Assembly (NCBI RefSeq): GCF_001424195.1
Contig: NZ_LMOO01000001.1
Span: 1,337,199-1,401,198, forward strand
DNA: 64,000 nt
DNA from: Cellulomonas sp. Leaf334
GTDB taxonomy: Bacteria; Actinomycetota; Actinomycetes; Actinomycetales; Cellulomonadaceae
Direction of reading: 5' to 3'
Shown here: piece by piece, positions 8,036 to 16,394 of the stretch
Layout: every line of letters begins with the position of its first letter
Position numbering within the stretch: the stretch's first letter is position 1
Position numbers and translations under genes: made by a program
The notes under the pieces: model-generated
Database searches by the model: none
Seen by the model: the letters and a program-made list of their open reading frames with translations, nothing else
Told to the model about the DNA's origin: nothing

Positions 8036-8763
8036 GGCTCGAGGGGCGGGTCGCGATCATCAGCGGCGGCGCTCGCGGGCTCGGTGCGGCGTTCGCGCGT
8101 GCCCTGCACGCCGCCGGCGCGAGCGTGGTGATCGCGGACCTGCTCGTGGACGACGCCGGGGCGCTTGCCGCCGAGCTCGGCGACCGCGCGCTCGCCACCC
8201 ACCTGGACGTCACCTCGCCGGAGAGCTGGGCAGCCACGGTGGACGCCACCCGGAACGCGTTCGGCACCGTCGACGTGCTGGTGAACAACGCGGGCATCGC
8301 GAACGCCGGGCCGATCGACCACTACCCCCTGGCGAAGTGGGACGCCGTCATCGCGGTCAACCTCACAGGGGTGTTCCTGGGCGTGCAGGCGGTGGTCCCG
8401 ACGATGAAGGCGGCCGGCCGCGGGTCGATCGTCAACATCTCGTCGGTCGAGGGCATGCTCGGCGGCTCCCACCTGCACGGCTACGTGGCCTCCAAGTTCG
8501 GCGTACGCGGCCTGACCAAGTCGCTCGCGGTGGAGCTGGGCCCCGACGGGATCCGGGTCAACTCCGTGCACCCGGGATTCGTCCGGACGACGATGACGTC
8601 GCGCCTGGACCCGACCGCGGTGCCGATCCCCCTGGGCCGCCCGGCGCTCCCGGCGGACGTCGCGGGCACCGTGGTGTTCCTCGCGAGCGACGACTCGGCC
8701 TACACGACGGGCACCGAGCTGGTGGTCGACGGGGGCATGATCGCGGGCGTCCCGCACTCGTAG
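8032..8763 (+). CDS. SDR family oxidoreductase (3-alpha/20-beta-HSD-like)
   Basis: A 243-residue short-chain dehydrogenase. Motifs are SGGARGLG (11-18), LVNNAGIAN, NISSVEGM and YVASK, with a C-terminal TGTELVVDGGMIAG. The SVEGMLGG and HGYVASKFGVRGLTKS segments resemble bacterial 20-beta-hydroxysteroid dehydrogenase-like SDRs, a group with wide substrate range. It overlaps the previous gene by four bases and ends the operon that starts at 5710. The likely role is oxidation of a secondary alcohol or reduction of a ketone in the substrate chain, for example the 4-keto/4-hydroxy step proposed for this island. Confidence 0.9.
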   Translation: MRLEGRVAIISGGARGLGAAFARALHAAGASVVIADLLVDDAGALAAELGDRALATHLDVTSPESWAATVDATRNAFGTVDVLVNNAGIANAGPIDHYPLAKWDAVIAVNLTGVFLGVQAVVPTMKAAGRGSIVNISSVEGMLGGSHLHGYVASKFGVRGLTKSLAVELGPDGIRVNSVHPGFVRTTMTSRLDPTAVPIPLGRPALPADVAGTVVFLASDDSAYTTGTELVVDGGMIAGVPHS

Positions 8764-8805
8764 AACCCCTGAGGAAGTGCGTGATCGAACCGTGTCCTGA
8801 ATGAC

Positions 8806-8823
8806 ATACCGTCCGGTCGGTTT
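8806..8823. promoter_or_regulatory. TetR-type operator 2 (ATACCGTCCGGTCGGTTT)
   Basis: The second copy of the island palindrome, with one degenerate base in the right arm (GGTTT for GGTAT). A -35-like ATGACA (8801-8806, five of six matches to TTGACA) abuts its left edge, so the operator would fill the promoter spacer of the LIV transporter operon that starts at 8863. Binding here would couple substrate uptake to the same TetR that controls the enzymes. Confidence 0.75.
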
Positions 8824-8862
8824 CTGTTGTACTTTCGTCCTCACCGACACGAAGAGGTGCCG

Positions 8863-9603
8863 ATGTCTGCGCAGATGACGCCCGTCAGAACGGGTGAGCC
8901 GCACTTGGCGGTGCAGGGCCTGAGCGTGCGCTTCGGGGGCCTGAGCGCCCTCGACGACGTGAGCCTGGACGTGCACGAGGGCGAGGTCGTCGGCCTCATC
9001 GGCCCGAACGGCGCCGGCAAGACGACCCTGTTCAACGCCGTGTGCGGGCTCGTCCGGCCCAGCGCAGGCACGATCACCGTCGAGGGCGTCCCGCTCCCCG
9101 GCGACCCGACGCGGCTGTCCGCCCGCGGCGTCGCCCGCACGCTCCAGGGCCTGGGTCTGTTCCGCGGCCTGACCGTCCGGGAGAACGTGCTCGCCGGTCG
9201 CCTCGGCGCCACCGACCCGGGCACGGACGCGCAGCGCCAGCTCGACGCGCTCGACCTGGCCGCGCACGCCGACCGCCCCGTCGGCGATCTGCCCTACCCC
9301 GAGCAGAAGAAGGTCGCGCTCGCCCGGGCGCTCGTCGCCCGGCCGCGGCTCCTCCTGCTGGACGAGCCTGCCGGCGGCCTCGGCTCCGACGACATCGCGG
9401 CGCTGGGCGACCTCGTCCGGCACACCGCCGCCACCGGTTGCGCCGTCCTGCTGGTCGAGCACCACGTCGACTTCGTGATGAGTGTGTGCGACCGCGTCGT
9501 CGTCCTCGACTTCGGGCGCGTGATCGCATCCGGCACCCCCGACGAGGTCGCCGGCGACCCCGCAGTCGACGAGGCGTACCTGGGAATCGAGGTGACCGCG
9601 TGA
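8863..9603 (+). CDS. LIV-type ABC transporter ATP-binding protein (LivG-like)
   Basis: A 246-residue ATPase of the branched-chain amino acid (HAAT) transporter family, drawing energy for uptake. Walker A GPNGAGKT is near residue 46 and Walker B LLLLDEPAGGL near 164. The signature LPYPEQKKVALARAL departs from LSGGQ as LivG proteins do, and the H-loop is in LLVEHH. The ATG at 8863 follows GAAGAGGTG; an upstream in-frame start lies too near the operator. It begins a five-gene operon G-F-H-M-K with 1-4 base overlaps among the first four. The enzymes around it suggest an organic acid or ester as cargo, not an amino acid. Confidence 0.93.
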   Translation: MSAQMTPVRTGEPHLAVQGLSVRFGGLSALDDVSLDVHEGEVVGLIGPNGAGKTTLFNAVCGLVRPSAGTITVEGVPLPGDPTRLSARGVARTLQGLGLFRGLTVRENVLAGRLGATDPGTDAQRQLDALDLAAHADRPVGDLPYPEQKKVALARALVARPRLLLLDEPAGGLGSDDIAALGDLVRHTAATGCAVLLVEHHVDFVMSVCDRVVVLDFGRVIASGTPDEVAGDPAVDEAYLGIEVTA

Positions 9604-10310
9604 GCGCCCTGCTCGAGGTCCGTGGCCTCACCGTCGGCTACGGCGGCGCACCCGTGCTGCGCGACGTCGACCTCGACGTGCCCGCCGGCAGCATCGTCGC
9701 CCTCGTCGGTGCGAACGGGGCCGGCAAGACCACCCTGCTGCGGACCCTGTCGGCCCTGGTCCCGCTGACGCGCGGCAGCATCCGGCTCGCCGGGCAGGAC
9801 CTCGCCGGGGTGAGCGTCGAGGACCGCGTCCGGCGCGGGCTCGCGCACGTCCCGGAGGGTCGCGGCGTCGTCGCGGAGCTGACGGTCGACGAGAACCTGC
9901 GGCTCGGCGGGTTGTGGCGCGGGCCCGACCGCCGCGCGGCCGTCGCCGAGGTCTACGAGCTGTTCGAGCCGCTGGCCCGGCGCCGGGACAACCCGGGACA
10001 CCAGCTCTCCGGCGGTGAGCGGCAGATGCTGTCGCTCGGTCGGGCGCTGGTCGCGCGGCCGACCGTCCTGCTGCTCGACGAGCCGTCGCTCGGGCTCGCG
10101 CCCCGCGTCGTCGCCCAGATCATGGGCGTCCTGCGCTCGCTGGCCGACCGCACCGGGCTGACCGTCCTGCTCGCCGAGCAGAACGTCGTCGGCGCGCTGT
10201 CCGTCGCCGACCACGGCGTCGTCCTGGGGCTCGGTGAGGTCGTCGCGTCCCGGCCCGCGCACGAGCTCGCGGCCGACGACAGCCTCCGCCACGCCTACCT
10301 GGGGTTCTGA
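9600..10310 (+). CDS. LIV-type ABC transporter ATP-binding protein (LivF-like)
   Basis: A 236-residue second ATPase of the importer. It carries GANGAGKTTLL (Walker A), the canonical LSGGERQMLSLGRAL signature and LLLDEPSLGLAP (Walker B). The GLAHVPEGRGVVAELTVDENL segment is diagnostic of LivF. The GTG start at 9600 overlaps the LivG stop (GTGA), giving tight coupling and a 1:1 ratio with LivG. It would pair with LivG under the LivH/LivM channel at the cytoplasmic face. Confidence 0.94.
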   Translation: MSALLEVRGLTVGYGGAPVLRDVDLDVPAGSIVALVGANGAGKTTLLRTLSALVPLTRGSIRLAGQDLAGVSVEDRVRRGLAHVPEGRGVVAELTVDENLRLGGLWRGPDRRAAVAEVYELFEPLARRRDNPGHQLSGGERQMLSLGRALVARPTVLLLDEPSLGLAPRVVAQIMGVLRSLADRTGLTVLLAEQNVVGALSVADHGVVLGLGEVVASRPAHELAADDSLRHAYLGF

Positions 10311-11188
10311 TGGACCGACTCGTCTTCCTCCTGGGCACCGGCCTCGCGCGCGGTGCCGTGCTCGCGCTGTTCGCCCTCGCGCTCGTGCTCATCTGGCGTG
10401 GGGCGCGCGTCGTCAACTTCGCGCAGGGCGCCATGGCGGTGGTCAGCACGTACGTCGCGTTCGAGGTGACGTCGCTGACCGGCAGCTACTGGCTCGGCCT
10501 GCTGGCCGCGCTGCTCGCCGGCGGGCTGCTCGGGTTCGCCGTCGAGCGCGGGGTGATGCGGTTCGCGTCGCCCGCGTCACCGCTGTCCGGCGTCATCCTG
10601 GCCATCGGGCTCGTGATGGTGCTGCAGTCGGCGCTCGGGATCGTCTTCGGGCCTGACTACCGGCCAATGCGCGTGCCGTTCGACGACAGCGCGATCGTCG
10701 TCGGCGGGGTCCCGCTGCTGTCCCCGTACGACCTGTTCGTGCTGGTCGTCGCGGTCGCCGTGATGGGCGCGCTGGCCGTCCTGTTCCGGTGGACGTCGCT
10801 CGGGCTGCAGATGCGCGCCGCGGCGTTCGCCCCCGAGGTCTCGCGCCTGCTCGGCGTCCGCGTGTCCCGCACCGTCACCGTCGGCTGGGTCCTGTCGAGC
10901 GTCGTCGGGTCCCTCGCGGCGCTGCTGCTGGTGCCGACGAGCCTCGGCCTGAACCCGCACGCCACCGACTCGTTGTTCGTGCTCGGCTTCACGGTCGCGG
11001 TGGTCGGCGGGCTCGACTCGCCGGTCGGCGCCCTGGTCGGCGGGGTGACCGTCGGGGTCGCGATGAGCCTGGTGACCGGCTACCTCGGCGCGGGCCTGGT
11101 CCCCATCGCGGTGCTCGTCCTGCTGGTGCTGGTGCTCCTCCTGCGGCCCGCAGGACTGTTCGCGGCGGCGGAGGCGAGGCGCGCATGA
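10310..11188 (+). CDS. LIV-type ABC transporter permease (LivH-like)
   Basis: A 292-residue inner-membrane permease with about eight hydrophobic helices. The segment VNFAQGAMAVVSTYVAF is the hallmark of LivH permeases, and the EVSRLLGVRVSRTVTVGWVLSS loop carries the coupling-helix region. It starts one base into the LivF stop (TGATG) and overlaps LivM by four bases. Together with LivM it forms the translocation channel. Confidence 0.93.
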   Translation: MDRLVFLLGTGLARGAVLALFALALVLIWRGARVVNFAQGAMAVVSTYVAFEVTSLTGSYWLGLLAALLAGGLLGFAVERGVMRFASPASPLSGVILAIGLVMVLQSALGIVFGPDYRPMRVPFDDSAIVVGGVPLLSPYDLFVLVVAVAVMGALAVLFRWTSLGLQMRAAAFAPEVSRLLGVRVSRTVTVGWVLSSVVGSLAALLLVPTSLGLNPHATDSLFVLGFTVAVVGGLDSPVGALVGGVTVGVAMSLVTGYLGAGLVPIAVLVLLVLVLLLRPAGLFAAAEARRA

Positions 11189-12291
11189 CCGGCCGACAGA
11201 GACTCCCCGGACAACGGTCGCTGGCCCGCACCCTCGTGCTCGCGGCGGGCTGGACCGTCGTCGCCCTCGGCGGCACGTTCGCGCTCGACCCGTTCCGCAA
11301 CTACCAGCTCGCGCTCGTGGCCGCGTACCTGTGCGCGACGGCCGGCCTCACCGTGCTCGTCGGCGCTACCGGTCAGCTGTCGCTCGGGCACGCCGCGCTC
11401 ATGGCGGTCGGCGGGTACGGCTACGCCCTGACCGTCAACGCGCTGCCGTTCGAGGGCCTGCCGGCGTTCGTGCTGGCGCTGCTGGCCGGCGCGCTGGCGA
11501 GCGCCGTCGTCGGCCTGCTCCTCGGGCTCGCCGCGGCCCGCCTGTCCGGGCCGTACCTCGCCGGTCTCACGCTCGCCGTCGTGGTCGCCCTGCCGGCCGT
11601 CGCGTCGACGTGGTCGACCGTGCTGCACGGGGACCAGGGCGTGCACGTCGCGTTCCAGGGTGTGCCCGACGGCCTGCGGCGGGTGGTCGCCCTCGAGCAG
11701 TGGCAGGCGATGGTGGCCGTCGTCGTCACCGCAGCCGTCGTGACGGGGCTGACGGTGCTGCGCGGCGGTCGGTTCGGGCTGCGGATGCTCGCCGTGCGCG
11801 ACGACGAGGTCGCCGCCCGCCTGAGCGGCATCCCGGCCGGCCGCGTGAAGGTGCTCGCGTTCACCGCCAGCTCGGTCGCGGCCGGGGTCGGCGGGGCGGT
11901 CCTGTGCTTCGTCGCGCAGACCGTGAGCCCCGGCGCCTACACCGTCGGCTTCTCGCTGCTGCTCGTCGTCGCCGTCGTCATCGGTGGGCTGGGCAGCATC
12001 CTCGGCGCCGCGCTCGGCTCGGTCGTCATCGTGCTCCTCCCCTGGCTCATCGGCCGGCTCACGGCGAACCTCCCCGCCGACGCCGCCCAACGACTGGACG
12101 GGAACCTCGCGGTCCTCGTCTTCGGGCTCCTGCTCATCACGGTGATGGCGGTCGCCCCGCACGGCCTGCACGGGGCGCTCGTCGCCCGACGTCGACGCCG
12201 CTCCAGCCGTCGTCCTACCCGGGACGGTCCCGGCCCCACAGAAGAACCCGCACCGCGCAAGGTCCTCGTCCCTACCGAAGAACAGAGGTGA
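11185..12291 (+). CDS. LIV-type ABC transporter permease (LivM-like)
   Basis: A 368-residue permease with about ten hydrophobic segments. GQLSLGHAALMAVGGYGYAL near residue 55 and RDDEVAARLSGI near 210 are LivM family signatures. The last 35 residues form a charged, arginine-rich cytoplasmic tail (ARRRRRSSRRPTRDGPG...). It overlaps livH (ATGA) and precedes the binding-protein gene by 5 bases. It pairs with the LivH protein. Confidence 0.92.
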   Translation: MTGRQRLPGQRSLARTLVLAAGWTVVALGGTFALDPFRNYQLALVAAYLCATAGLTVLVGATGQLSLGHAALMAVGGYGYALTVNALPFEGLPAFVLALLAGALASAVVGLLLGLAAARLSGPYLAGLTLAVVVALPAVASTWSTVLHGDQGVHVAFQGVPDGLRRVVALEQWQAMVAVVVTAAVVTGLTVLRGGRFGLRMLAVRDDEVAARLSGIPAGRVKVLAFTASSVAAGVGGAVLCFVAQTVSPGAYTVGFSLLLVVAVVIGGLGSILGAALGSVVIVLLPWLIGRLTANLPADAAQRLDGNLAVLVFGLLLITVMAVAPHGLHGALVARRRRRSSRRPTRDGPGPTEEPAPRKVLVPTEEQR

Positions 12292-12296
12292 CACCG

Positions 12297-13562
12297 ATGT
12301 CACAACGCTCCCGGTCCGTCGCGCTGATCGCCACCACCGCCCTCGTCGCTGCCGGCCTCGCCGCCTGCAGCACGCCGGAGCCGTCCCCCGGGGTCTCCGA
12401 GGACACGGTCACGGTCGGCACCCACACCCCCCTCACCGGCCCCGCGGCAGCCGGCTACTCCTCCATCTCGGCGGCGACGAAGGCGTACTTCGACTACGTC
12501 AACGACAACGGTGGGATCAACGGCCGCAGCATCGAGTACATCGTCAAGGACGACGGGTACAACCCCGCGACGACCTCGACCGTCGTGCGCGAGCTGGTCC
12601 AGGAGGACGAGGTCTTCGCGGTCATCAACGGCCTCGGCACGCCCACGCACTCCGCGGTGGTCGACTACCTCAACGAGAACGACGTGCCTGACCTGTTCGT
12701 CGCCTCGGGCAGCCCCAAGTGGGACCAGCCCGGCACGTTCCCGAACACCTTCGCGTACAACGCCAGCTACATCGTCGAGGCCAAGGCACTGGCCACCTAC
12801 GCCCAGGAGACGTGGCCGGACAAGACGTTCTGCGTGCTCGGGCAGGACGACGACTTCGGGACCGACTTCACCACCGGTCTCGTCCAGGTGCTCGGCGCCG
12901 ACGGGCTCACCTCGACGCAGACCTACTCGGTGTCCGTGCAGGACGTCGTCGCGCAGATCGGCGCGATGCAGGCCGCCGGCTGCGAGGTCAACTTCCTGGC
13001 GACCGTCAACGGGTTCACGGCGCTCGCGCTCGGCACGGCCGCCAAGATGAAGTACGGCGCCCAGTGGGTGTCGTCGTCGTCCGGGGGCGACTACCCGACC
13101 CTGGTCGGCTACCTCGGCGAGGACGTCGCGCCCCTGCTGCTCCAGGGCTTCGTCAGCTCCAACTACCTGCCGTTCAGCCCCGACGACGCGTGGGTGTCGC
13201 TGTTCCAGGAGATCAACGACGAGTACAACGACGGCGCCCCGTTCAGCGGCAACACCGTCTACGGGATGTCGGTGGGCTACCTGTTCGCGCAGGCGCTCGC
13301 GAAGGCCGGAGACGACCCGACCCGCGAGAGCCTCCTCGACGCGCTCGAGGTGGGTGCGCTGACGGGCAACGGGATCGTCCCGCTGAGCTTCTCGAAGGAC
13401 AGCCACGCGGCGTTCCAGGGCGTCGGCATCACCACGGTCGACGAGGGCGTCCAGGACTACGTCGACGGCCAGATCTACACCACGGACGCCGGGAACGGCC
13501 CTGTGGAGCCCTACACGGGCGAGGCTGTGGCGCTCGAGGGTGACGGCATCCCGACCGCCTGA
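12297..13562 (+). CDS. ABC transporter substrate-binding lipoprotein (LivK/HAAT type)
   Basis: A 421-residue periplasmic-type binding protein held on the outer face of the membrane by a lipid. The signal peptide ends in a lipobox (VAAGLAAC, Cys at about 22), followed by a Peripla_BP_6 domain starting VTVGTHTPLTGPAAAGYSSI. The family norm is about 370-420 residues. It closes the G-F-H-M-K operon and is followed directly by a strong terminator. HAAT relatives bind amino acids, amides, aromatic acids or aliphatic acids. The location next to beta-oxidation genes suggests a carboxylic acid or its precursor. Confidence 0.93.
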   Translation: MSQRSRSVALIATTALVAAGLAACSTPEPSPGVSEDTVTVGTHTPLTGPAAAGYSSISAATKAYFDYVNDNGGINGRSIEYIVKDDGYNPATTSTVVRELVQEDEVFAVINGLGTPTHSAVVDYLNENDVPDLFVASGSPKWDQPGTFPNTFAYNASYIVEAKALATYAQETWPDKTFCVLGQDDDFGTDFTTGLVQVLGADGLTSTQTYSVSVQDVVAQIGAMQAAGCEVNFLATVNGFTALALGTAAKMKYGAQWVSSSSGGDYPTLVGYLGEDVAPLLLQGFVSSNYLPFSPDDAWVSLFQEINDEYNDGAPFSGNTVYGMSVGYLFAQALAKAGDDPTRESLLDALEVGALTGNGIVPLSFSKDSHAAFQGVGITTVDEGVQDYVDGQIYTTDAGNGPVEPYTGEAVALEGDGIPTA

Positions 13563-13577
13563 GGCCCGCACGACGAC

Positions 13578-13606
13578 GGCCCGGTCCCCCACGAAGGGAC
13601 CGGGCC
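13578..13606. terminator. Bidirectional hairpin terminator between convergent units
   Basis: Perfect 11-bp arms GGCCCGGTCCC (13578-13588) and GGGACCGGGCC (13596-13606) with a 7-base loop, placed 15 bases after the binding-protein stop and just before the stop of the opposing acyl-CoA synthetase. It can serve both strands. No T-run is present, as is usual in high-GC actinobacteria. Confidence 0.85.
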
Positions 13607-13615
13607 TTCGTGCTG

Positions 13616-15196
13616 TCAGGCGTGCGACGCGGTGGTGGAGAACTGGGCCACGAGCTCGCGCTTGAGCACCTTGCCGCTGCCGCCGAGCGGGAGGGCGTCG
13701 ACCAGGTGGACGACGCGCGGGAACTTGTACGCCGCGATGCGCTCCTGCACGAACGCGACGAGCTCCTCGGGCGTGGCCTCGTGCCCGTCGAGGAGCACGA
13801 CGGCGGCGTGCACCTCCTGGCCGCGGGCCTCGTCGGGGAGCCCGAAGACCGCCGCGAACGCGACGGCGGGGTGCCGCATCATGACGTCCTCGACCTCGCT
13901 CGGGTACACGTTGTAGCCGTTGCGGACGATCATGTCCTTCTTGCGGTCGACGATCGTGACGATGTCGTCGGCGTCCTTCGTGCCCAGGTCCCCGGTGCGG
14001 AACCAGCCGTCGACCACGGCGGCGGCGGACGCCTCCGGGTTGCCCAGGTACCCCTTGAACAGGGCGTGCCCGCGCACGACGATCTCGCCCAGCTCCCCGA
14101 CGGGCAGGTGGACGATGCGGTCGTCGATGCTCGCGTCGGCGATCTCGATGTCGACGCCCCACAGCGGGCGCCCGACGGTGCCGGGGCGGATCGGCTCGCC
14201 CACGTGGTTGAACGCGACCGCGGGCGAGGTCTCCGTCAGGCCGTAGCCCTCATGCACCTCTGCGCCGAACTCCCGGTCGAACGCCTCCAGCACGGCGACG
14301 GGCAACGCAGCACCCCCGGAGACGGCGTACCGCAGCGGCGGGCGGGCGGTGCTGCGGGCGGCGGCCTGGATGAGCCCGATGTACATCGTCGGGACGGCCG
14401 TGAACACGGTCGCGCCATGGCGCACCATCTCCGCGAGCGCCTGGTCCGGGTCGAACTTCGGCAGCAGGATCACCGCGGCGCCGCGGCGGAACGCGGTGTT
14501 CATGACGGACACCTGGCCGAACGTGTGGAACAGCGGCAGGCCGCCGAACACGACGTCGTCGCGCACCATGTCGAAGAGGTCGATCAGGGCGACGTTGACC
14601 TGCTCGATGATCGCCAGGTGCGAGCCGACGGCTCCCTTGGGCCGCCCGGTGGTGCCGCTGGTGTAGAGGATCGTGGCGGGGCTGATCGGGTGCACCGACT
14701 CGTACAGGTCGATCGCGTCGGCCGCCGCCGCCTCGTCCTCCAGGCGCGGGAACGGGACCGCCATCCCGTCCGGGACCAGCACCGTCAGCAGCGGGATACC
14801 GACGCGTGCGGCCGCGGGGGCGGCCTCGGCGAGCATCGGCGCCGCGGCCACCAGGACCGTCGCGCCCGAGTCGCGCAGGACGAACTCGATCTCGTCGGCC
14901 TTGAACAGCAGATGGACGGGCACGACGACCGCGCCGAGGGCCAGCACGCCGTAGTAGACGCGGGCGAAGTCGGGCACGTTCGGCACGATCATCGCGACGC
15001 GGTCGCCCGGTCCGATCCCGCGGGCGCGCAGGGCACCCGCGTACGCGCGGGTCTGGTCCCACAGGTCGCCGTACCGGACCACGTGGTCACCCAGGAAGAA
15101 CGCCGTGCGGTCGGGGGTGCGGTGGGCGGTCTCGGCGAGGATCGCCGCGACCGACATGCTCCCGTAGCCCGCACCGTCGAGGGCCTGATCAGTCAT
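13616..15196 (-). CDS. Acyl-CoA synthetase (AMP-forming, FadD/LvaE-like)
   Basis: A 526-residue ANL-family ligase that activates a carboxylic acid to its CoA thioester via acyl-AMP. Visible motifs are ILYTSGTTGRPKGA (phosphate loop, near residue 178), YGLTETSPAVAFNH (A5), DGWFRTGDLG with DRKKDMIVRNGYNVYPSEVE (hinge) and the C-terminal lysine in GSGKVLKREL. It is the last gene of the operon APH kinase, ACAD, synthetase, with only one base between it and the ACAD stop. The length fits medium-chain or short-chain acid ligases. In the proposed scheme it makes the 4-hydroxy- or 4-oxoacyl-CoA. Confidence 0.94.
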   Translation of the reverse strand: MTDQALDGAGYGSMSVAAILAETAHRTPDRTAFFLGDHVVRYGDLWDQTRAYAGALRARGIGPGDRVAMIVPNVPDFARVYYGVLALGAVVVPVHLLFKADEIEFVLRDSGATVLVAAAPMLAEAAPAAARVGIPLLTVLVPDGMAVPFPRLEDEAAAADAIDLYESVHPISPATILYTSGTTGRPKGAVGSHLAIIEQVNVALIDLFDMVRDDVVFGGLPLFHTFGQVSVMNTAFRRGAAVILLPKFDPDQALAEMVRHGATVFTAVPTMYIGLIQAAARSTARPPLRYAVSGGAALPVAVLEAFDREFGAEVHEGYGLTETSPAVAFNHVGEPIRPGTVGRPLWGVDIEIADASIDDRIVHLPVGELGEIVVRGHALFKGYLGNPEASAAAVVDGWFRTGDLGTKDADDIVTIVDRKKDMIVRNGYNVYPSEVEDVMMRHPAVAFAAVFGLPDEARGQEVHAAVVLLDGHEATPEELVAFVQERIAAYKFPRVVHLVDALPLGGSGKVLKRELVAQFSTTASHA

Positions 15197-15197
15197 G

Positions 15198-16394
15198 TCA
15201 CTTTCCCTTCGTGAGCTGGGCTCGCCCGAGGGAGGCGAGGTGGACCTCGTCCGGACCGTCCGCCAGGCGCAGGGCCCGGGCGGCGGCGAACATCTCGGCC
15301 AGCGGCTGGTCGCCGGACAGGCCGGCCGCGCCGAACAGCTGGATGGCGCGGTCGAGGATCTGCTGCACGGCCCGCGGGACCGCGATCTTGATGGCCTGGA
15401 TCTCGGTCATCGCCGCACGGTTGCCGACGGTGTCCATGAGCCAGGCGGTCTTGAGCACCAGCAGCCGCAGCGCCTCGACCTGGAGGCGGGACTCGGCGAC
15501 CCACTCGCGCACGACACCTTGGTCCGCGAGCGGCTTCCCGAACGCGATCCGCGTCGTCGCGCGCTCGACGACGAGGTCCATCGCGCGCTCCGCCATGCCC
15601 AGGGACCGCATGCAGTGGTGGATCCGGCCCGGACCGAGCCGGGCCTGCGCGATGGCGAAGCCCTGCCCCTCGCCCGCGAGGATGTTGGCCACGGGCACGC
15701 GCACGTCCTCGAACACGATCTCCGCGTGGCCCCCGTGGTCGCGGTCGTCGTAGCCGAACACGGTCAGCGGCCGCACGATCCGGACGCCGGGGGTGTCCCG
15801 TGGGACCAGGACCATGCTCTGGCGACGGTGCCGCTCCGCGGTCGGGTCGGTGGCACCCATGACGACCAGCAGCGCGCAGTCGGGGTTCATCGCGCCGGTC
15901 GACCACCACTTGCGGCCGGTGATGACGTACTCGTCGCCGTCGCGGACGATGCGGGTGGCGATCTGGGACGCGTCCGACGAGGCCACGTCCGGCTCGGTCA
16001 TGCAGAACGCCGACCGGATCTCGGCGTCCAGGAGCGGCTCGAGCCACTCGTCCTTCTGCTCGGGCGTGCCGAACTCGGTGAGCAGCTCCATGTTCCCCGT
16101 GTCCGGGGCGGCGCAGTTGAACGCGGCCGGCGCCAGGCGCGGGCTGCGGCCGGTGAGCTCGGCGACGGGGGCGTACTGGAGGTTCGTCAGCACGCTCGGC
16201 AGGAACAGGTTCCACAGGCCCTGCTCGCTGGCCAGCCCTTGCAGACGCCGGACCACGGGCCGCGTGCCCCACTCGGTCGGGGTCGCCGCCAGCTCGGCCT
16301 CCAGCACCGGCTCGGCCGGGTAGACGTGCTCGTCGAGGAACCGCTGCGCGCGCGCGACGACGTCGACCGTCGTGGCGTCGGGGGCGAAGTCCAT
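15198..16394 (-). CDS. ACAD10/11-like acyl-CoA dehydrogenase (LvaC-like)
   Basis: A 398-residue flavoprotein of the acyl-CoA dehydrogenase fold. The FAD-binding CMTEPDVASSD and WWSTGAMNP segments are present. The C-terminus has RLADGPDEVHLASLGRAQL in place of the usual YEGT motif with catalytic glutamate; this RLADGPDEVH signature marks the ACAD10/ACAD11 group. Members with a partner kinase act on 4-phosphorylated acyl-CoAs. The gene overlaps the kinase gene by one base (TGATG) and lies one base before the synthetase. The start at 16394 is set by that overlap; a much longer open frame upstream is spurious. Confidence 0.93.
   Translation of the reverse strand: MDFAPDATTVDVVARAQRFLDEHVYPAEPVLEAELAATPTEWGTRPVVRRLQGLASEQGLWNLFLPSVLTNLQYAPVAELTGRSPRLAPAAFNCAAPDTGNMELLTEFGTPEQKDEWLEPLLDAEIRSAFCMTEPDVASSDASQIATRIVRDGDEYVITGRKWWSTGAMNPDCALLVVMGATDPTAERHRRQSMVLVPRDTPGVRIVRPLTVFGYDDRDHGGHAEIVFEDVRVPVANILAGEGQGFAIAQARLGPGRIHHCMRSLGMAERAMDLVVERATTRIAFGKPLADQGVVREWVAESRLQVEALRLLVLKTAWLMDTVGNRAAMTEIQAIKIAVPRAVQQILDRAIQLFGAAGLSGDQPLAEMFAAARALRLADGPDEVHLASLGRAQLTKGK

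Noticed and set aside
8863..9603. Degenerate ABC signature (LPYPEQKK) in the LivG-like protein as a defect
   Set aside because: LivG proteins commonly deviate from LSGGQ at this place, and all other motifs are intact.
15198..16394. Missing catalytic glutamate in the first ACAD as inactivation
   Set aside because: The RLADGPDEVH ending is the normal signature of the ACAD10/11 group.
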